64,000 nucleotides of DNA from Kitasatospora albolonga (GTDB lineage Bacteria; Actinomycetota; Actinomycetes; Streptomycetales; Streptomycetaceae): assembly GCA_002082585.1 (NCBI GenBank), contig CP020563.1, forward strand, positions 3,280,001 to 3,344,000. Reading direction: 5' to 3'. Below are positions 60,848 to 64,000 of this stretch, piece by piece. Position 1 is the first letter of the stretch; each line of letters opens with the position of its first letter. The position numbers and the translations under genes were made by a program. The notes beneath the pieces were generated by a model. It saw only the letters and a list, made by a program, of their open reading frames with translations, had not been told where the DNA came from and made no database searches.

Positions 60848-62029
60848 ATGACAGCCATGGATGAGCAGGAGCAGCGGCGCCGCCGACTGGCCGCCTGGCG
60901 GGGGTCCCGGCGGGTGCTGGCCCGGATGGGCGCGGACGGCACACTGGGCGAGCGGCTGGCGGCGCTGACGGCCGACGCCTCCTCCGTACACGATCCGGAC
61001 GACGCGGTGGATGTGTACGGGGGCGGGGTCGTCGCCGGGCTGGAGCGGCGGGTGGCCGGGCTGCTGGGGACGGAGGCGGCGGCGTTCTTCCCGACCGGCA
61101 CGATGGCCCAGCAGGTCGCGCTGCGGTGCTGGGCGGAGCGTACGGGCGATACGACGGTGGCGCTGCACCCCCTGTCCCACCCGGAGCTGCACGAGGGCGG
61201 TGCGCTCGGGACGGTCAGCGGGCTGCGCACGGTGCACCCGACGTCCGCGCCCCGGCTGCCGGACGCCGAGGAGGTACGGGAGTTCCCCGAGCCGTTCGGC
61301 ACGCTGATGCTGGAGCTGCCGCTGCGGGACGCCGGGTTCGTGCTGCCCACGTGGGACGAGCTGGAGGAGGTCGTGGCGGCGGCCCGGGAGCGGGACGCGG
61401 TGGTCCACCTGGACGGGGCGCGGCTCTGGGAGTGCACCGAGCACTTCGGGCGGGGCGTCGAGGAGATCGCGGCGCTCGCGGACAGCGTGTACGTGTCCTT
61501 CTACAAGTCGCTGGACGGGCTGTCCGGGGCGGCGCTGGCGGGCCCTTCGGCGCTGGTGGAGGAGGCCCGGGTGTGGCGCCACCGGTACGGGGGCCAGGTC
61601 TTCCAGCAGTACCCGGCGGCGCTCTCCGCCCTGCTCGGCCTGGAGCGGGAGCTGCCCCGGCTGCCGTCGTACGTGGCCCACGCGAAGGTGGTGGCGGCGG
61701 CGCTGGCGGAGGGGTTCGCGGAGGCGGGGGTGCCGTGGTTCCGGGTGCGTCCGGAGCCGCCGCACACGCACCAGTTCCAGGTCTGGCTGCCGTACGGGGC
61801 CGAGGTGCTGGACGAGGCGTCGGTGCGGCAGGCGGAGGAGACGGGCGTGACGCTGTTCCGCCGCTGGTCCGAGGGGACGGCGGGGGCGGCCGGGCTGCCG
61901 CCGGGGATCTCGTTCACCGAGGTGACGGTGGCGGGGGCGGGGCTGGAGTGGTCGGCGGAGGACGTACGGGAGGCGGTGGGGGTGTTCGTGGGGCTGCTGG
62001 AGCGGGTGTCGCAGGAGCAGAGGCCGTAG
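60848..62029 (+). CDS. Threonine aldolase-like PLP-dependent lyase
   Basis: A 393-residue fold-type I PLP enzyme of the beta-eliminating lyase/threonine aldolase family. The active region includes AAAFFPTGTMAQQVALR, VVHLDGARLWECTEHFG (PLP-anchoring Asp), and SFYKSLDGLSGAALAGP with the Schiff-base Lys. The overall pattern is that of low-specificity L-threonine aldolases, which split threonine to glycine and acetaldehyde; exact specificity is unknown. It is divergent from the DUF2520 gene across 178 nt. The ATG at 60848 is followed by MTAMDEQEQ; a second ATG lies 3 codons later. Confidence 0.88.
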   Translation: MTAMDEQEQRRRRLAAWRGSRRVLARMGADGTLGERLAALTADASSVHDPDDAVDVYGGGVVAGLERRVAGLLGTEAAAFFPTGTMAQQVALRCWAERTGDTTVALHPLSHPELHEGGALGTVSGLRTVHPTSAPRLPDAEEVREFPEPFGTLMLELPLRDAGFVLPTWDELEEVVAAARERDAVVHLDGARLWECTEHFGRGVEEIAALADSVYVSFYKSLDGLSGAALAGPSALVEEARVWRHRYGGQVFQQYPAALSALLGLERELPRLPSYVAHAKVVAAALAEGFAEAGVPWFRVRPEPPHTHQFQVWLPYGAEVLDEASVRQAEETGVTLFRRWSEGTAGAAGLPPGISFTEVTVAGAGLEWSAEDVREAVGVFVGLLERVSQEQRP

Positions 62030-62207
62030 GAGTAAGCAGGAGTCAGGAGGGGCGGGGCGGGGCGGTGCCGGTGGTCGGCCTCCGCGCCCGGAGGGCCGCC
62101 GGCCGGTCCTCGCGCCCGGAGGGCCGTCGGCCGTCCCCGTCCTCGGGGTTCCGTCCTCGTGGGCCCGTCCTCCGGAGGCCCGCCCTCGGGGCCCGCCCGG
62201 GGTCCGC

Positions 62208-62384
62208 TCAGGGGTCCGTCCTCAAGCGCCGGGCAGGCTGTTCCCCCGTCGACGGGTGGGTCAGCCAGTGCCGGTACAGATCGCGCAGGGTCGTACGGTC
62301 GTGGCGGCCCGGCGGGGGCGGCGCGGGCTCGCCCAGGCGGGCCGCGCGGTAGGTGTCGAGCAGGTGCTGCTGGATGGCGTCCAT
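62208..62384 (-). CDS. Small conserved ORF (58 residues)
   Basis: A 58-residue frame beginning MDAIQQHLLDTYRAARLGEP, followed by a Pro run (APPPPGRHDR) and a short helix (TTLRDLYRHWLTHPS). It has coding-like third-position GC in its first 45 codons. Small proteins with this start are widespread in Streptomyces as I recall, so it is likely real. The last 10 codons run through the dispersed repeat copy at 62219-62240, which may have replaced the original end. Function is unknown. It converges with the lyase gene. Confidence 0.65.
   Translation of the reverse strand: MDAIQQHLLDTYRAARLGEPAPPPPGRHDRTTLRDLYRHWLTHPSTGEQPARRLRTDP
62219..62240. repeat. Dispersed repeat, copy 4
   Basis: TCCTCAAGCGCCGGGCAGG followed by CTG, a variant of copies at 26475, 36996 and 37076. 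It lies inside the 3' end of the 58-residue ORF. Confidence 0.7.
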
Positions 62385-62483
62385 ACGTCCAGCGTGCGCC
62401 GGTCACCGCAGGTCCGCGCGCTGATTGACGGCCGCCGTCAAATGGGGCGACACCCCGTCCCCGTACCGCGCACCATAGGACGC

Positions 62484-63602
62484 GTGAGCGTGGACATCGA
62501 CATCGCCGGCCTGCCCGCCGACCGCATCGTTTTCGCGGTCTCCCCGCTCGCGGAGCTGGGGGACGCGCTGCACGCGCTCTCCGAGCCCGGCCACCACCCC
62601 GGCGTGCACGGCTGGGCCACCGCGACCTCGGCAGCCCTGGAGCCCGGTCTCGCCGACCGGCTGCTGGAGGCGGAGTTCCTCTGGCGGCACAGCTTCTCCG
62701 ACATCTTCATGCCGTACGCCGGAATCCCCGGGGGCGACGGCAGGCCCGGGGCGACCCTCGCCGAGGACCTGGACATCCTGGACCGGCTGGACGACGAGCG
62801 GTTCGTCACGGCGGCGCTGGAGTTCACCTGCGCCGGGCTGTACGGGGAGGATGCCGCCTCCCCGCTGTCGGACCCGGCGATGCGGGACCGCGCCCTGGAG
62901 CTGGCGGCGGCGCGCGGCCCCCGGCAGGTGAGGTTCACCCAGCGGCTGCTGGCCGACCCCGCCCCCGTACGCCGCTGGATTCGGCGGCTCTTCGAGGACT
63001 GCGACCAGGCGTTCTTCGCGGACACCTGGCGCCGGGTCTCCGTCCAGCTGGTCGCCGACGCCCGGTACAAGACGGAGGTGCTGCGGCACAAGGGCGTCCG
63101 GGAGGCACTCGGCGCGGTCTCCACCGCCCTGACCCTGGACGAGGAGGCGGGCAGGCTCTCCGTCGACAAGCTGTCCGAGGCCCGGACCACCGCCGTCGAC
63201 CCGGACGTCGGCACCGGCCTCACCCTGATGCCCAGCAGCTTCGGCTGGCCGCACCTGATGGTGGTGTACGCACCGGGCTGGCGGCCGGTGATCCAGTACC
63301 CGGTCCGCCTCCCCGACCTGCCCGCCCCCGCCTCCGTGGAGCTGCTCCAGCGCCGGATGGAGGCCCTGGCCCACCCCATGCGGATGCGCCTGTGCCGCAA
63401 CCTGGCCCGCTCGGCGTACACCACCGGCGAGCTGGCCGACGCCCACCGGATCACCGCGCCCGAGGTCTCCCGGCATCTGTCGGTGCTGAAGAAGGCGGGC
63501 CTGATCACGACGCGGCGCCGGGGACGGTACGTACTGCACCAGCTGGATCTGACGGTCGTCGCCCGCATCGGCAGCGACTTCCTGGAGGGCGTGCTGCGCT
63601 GA
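62484..63602 (+). CDS. ArsR/SmtB-type regulator with DUF5937 N-terminal domain
   Basis: A 372-residue regulator. The N-terminal 270 residues form a DUF5937-like domain (VFAVSPLAELGDALHALSEP, WRRVSVQLVADARYKTEVL, GLTLMPSSFGWPHLMVVY). The C-terminal winged helix is ArsR-type (HPMRMRLCRNLARSAYTTGE, HRITAPEVSRHLSVLKKAGL, RRRGRYVLHQLD). The ligand-binding region lacks the usual metal Cys, so a small molecule or protein partner is more likely. GTG at 62484 (VSVDIDIAGL) is chosen; the open frame extends further upstream. The neighbouring 58-residue ORF starts 99 nt away in the opposite direction. Confidence 0.88.
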   Translation: MSVDIDIAGLPADRIVFAVSPLAELGDALHALSEPGHHPGVHGWATATSAALEPGLADRLLEAEFLWRHSFSDIFMPYAGIPGGDGRPGATLAEDLDILDRLDDERFVTAALEFTCAGLYGEDAASPLSDPAMRDRALELAAARGPRQVRFTQRLLADPAPVRRWIRRLFEDCDQAFFADTWRRVSVQLVADARYKTEVLRHKGVREALGAVSTALTLDEEAGRLSVDKLSEARTTAVDPDVGTGLTLMPSSFGWPHLMVVYAPGWRPVIQYPVRLPDLPAPASVELLQRRMEALAHPMRMRLCRNLARSAYTTGELADAHRITAPEVSRHLSVLKKAGLITTRRRGRYVLHQLDLTVVARIGSDFLEGVLR

Positions 63603-63638
63603 GCCCACCTGGCCCCCGCGCACCGGGGTCCGGCGCTC

Positions 63639-64000
63639 TCAGTCGAAGCGCAGGTGCCGCAGGCCCGTCCAGGTCCGCCGCAGCCGGTGGCGCAGCCGAC
63701 TGTCCGTGTCCGGTGCGAGCGTCAGCCCCGCCGCCCCCGCCACCAGGTCCGCGACCTGGGGCACCGTGATGTCGTCCGTACGGACATGGCGGGCGAACTC
63801 CGGCCCGGCGAGCCGCTCAAGGCAGTCGTCCAGCCGCCGCACCGCGAAGCTCTCCCGCTTCAGCCCGAGCCCGAGGCCGCGCTCCCGCAGCCGCCGCAGC
63901 ACCGTCTCCCGGTCGGCGAGCAGGGCGCTGTGGTGGACGGTGTGGCCGTCCTCGCGCAGCCCTCCGACGATCTCCGCGAAGTACCCGGGGTCGACCAGGG
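63639..64000 (-). CDS. P-loop NTPase (TmrB-like), N-terminal part outside window
   Basis: The last 120 codons of a minus-strand gene that runs off the window edge. The visible part begins LVDPGYFAEIVGGLREDG and continues HTVHHSALLADRETVLRRL, a pattern seen in small actinobacterial P-loop kinase-like proteins related to tunicamycin-resistance TmrB. It ends DSRLRHRLRRTWTGLRHLRF. The Walker A motif would be in the missing part. It converges with the ArsR-type gene, 36 nt away. Confidence 0.75.
   Translation of the reverse strand, partial: LVDPGYFAEIVGGLREDGHTVHHSALLADRETVLRRLRERGLGLGLKRESFAVRRLDDCLERLAGPEFARHVRTDDITVPQVADLVAGAAGLTLAPDTDSRLRHRLRRTWTGLRHLRFD

Overview
The window is high-GC actinobacterial DNA from a Streptomyces chromosome, in the conserved core rather than in an island. 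The evidence is a bldN/rsbN pair, rex-hemA-hemC, sigE-cseA-cseB-cseC, lsr2, clpC, disA and radA, in an order that from memory matches the S. coelicolor SCO3318 to SCO3390 region. GTG starts, ATGA/GTGA overlaps and leaderless promoters are common. Nothing looks like a prophage, IS element, CRISPR array or biosynthetic cluster.

Layout. 1-3.1 kb: rex-hemA-hemC on the minus strand, with a Rex operator. 3.4-7.2 kb: a glutaredoxin-like gene, a HAD phosphatase, and the developmental pair bldN (sigma) and rsbN (anti-sigma). 7.3-14.3 kb: minus-strand acyltransferase, SDR, the 32-codon bS22 gene, a bdtA-like HTH gene, a phosphatase-like gene, acuC, an MFS gene and a HAD gene. 14.3-19.5 kb: a complete rrn operon (16S-23S-5S, minus strand, no spacer tRNA) with a long promoter region to 20.2 kb. 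20.2-26.3 kb: proC, a two-gene ABC exporter with a striking palindrome over its start, two small genes, and a Ser/Thr kinase with a beta-propeller. 26.6-32.1 kb: ilvD, a TetR regulator coupled to a TIM-barrel isomerase, a Ppx/GppA phosphatase and a divergent Cys-rich protein. 32.1-39.2 kb: a sigma-like/zinc-finger/BACON membrane protein, radA, disA, a membrane-anchored protein and mutY.

39.4-43.1 kb is the cell-envelope stress operon sigE-cseA-cseB-cseC. A 27-bp tandem repeat separates cseB from cseC and encodes a 53-aa peptide frame joined to both neighbours by stop/start overlaps. 43.4-48.2 kb: an M23 endopeptidase, then a two-gene Trypco2 / trypsin-NACHT module, the clearest accessory (conflict or defence-like) system here. 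48.3-54.7 kb: clpC with a ClgR-type box, an uncharacterised gene, lsr2, an N-acetyltransferase, a BlaI-family regulator and small genes. 54.8-60.7 kb: an overlapping cofactor cluster (Rossmann/DUF2520 protein, panC, nadB, nadC, coaX) for NAD and pantothenate/CoA. 60.8-64.0 kb: a PLP-dependent lyase, a 58-aa ORF, an ArsR-type regulator and a truncated P-loop NTPase.

Main themes are redox and cofactor supply (rex-hem, nad, pan/coa), development (bldN/rsbN), envelope stress (sigE-cse) and genome maintenance (radA, disA, mutY). The most notable points are the Trypco2/NACHT pair, the cseB-cseC repeat insertion, a PafBC-type damage promoter reading straight into radA, the palindrome over the ABC exporter start, and several unusual domain fusions or tails.
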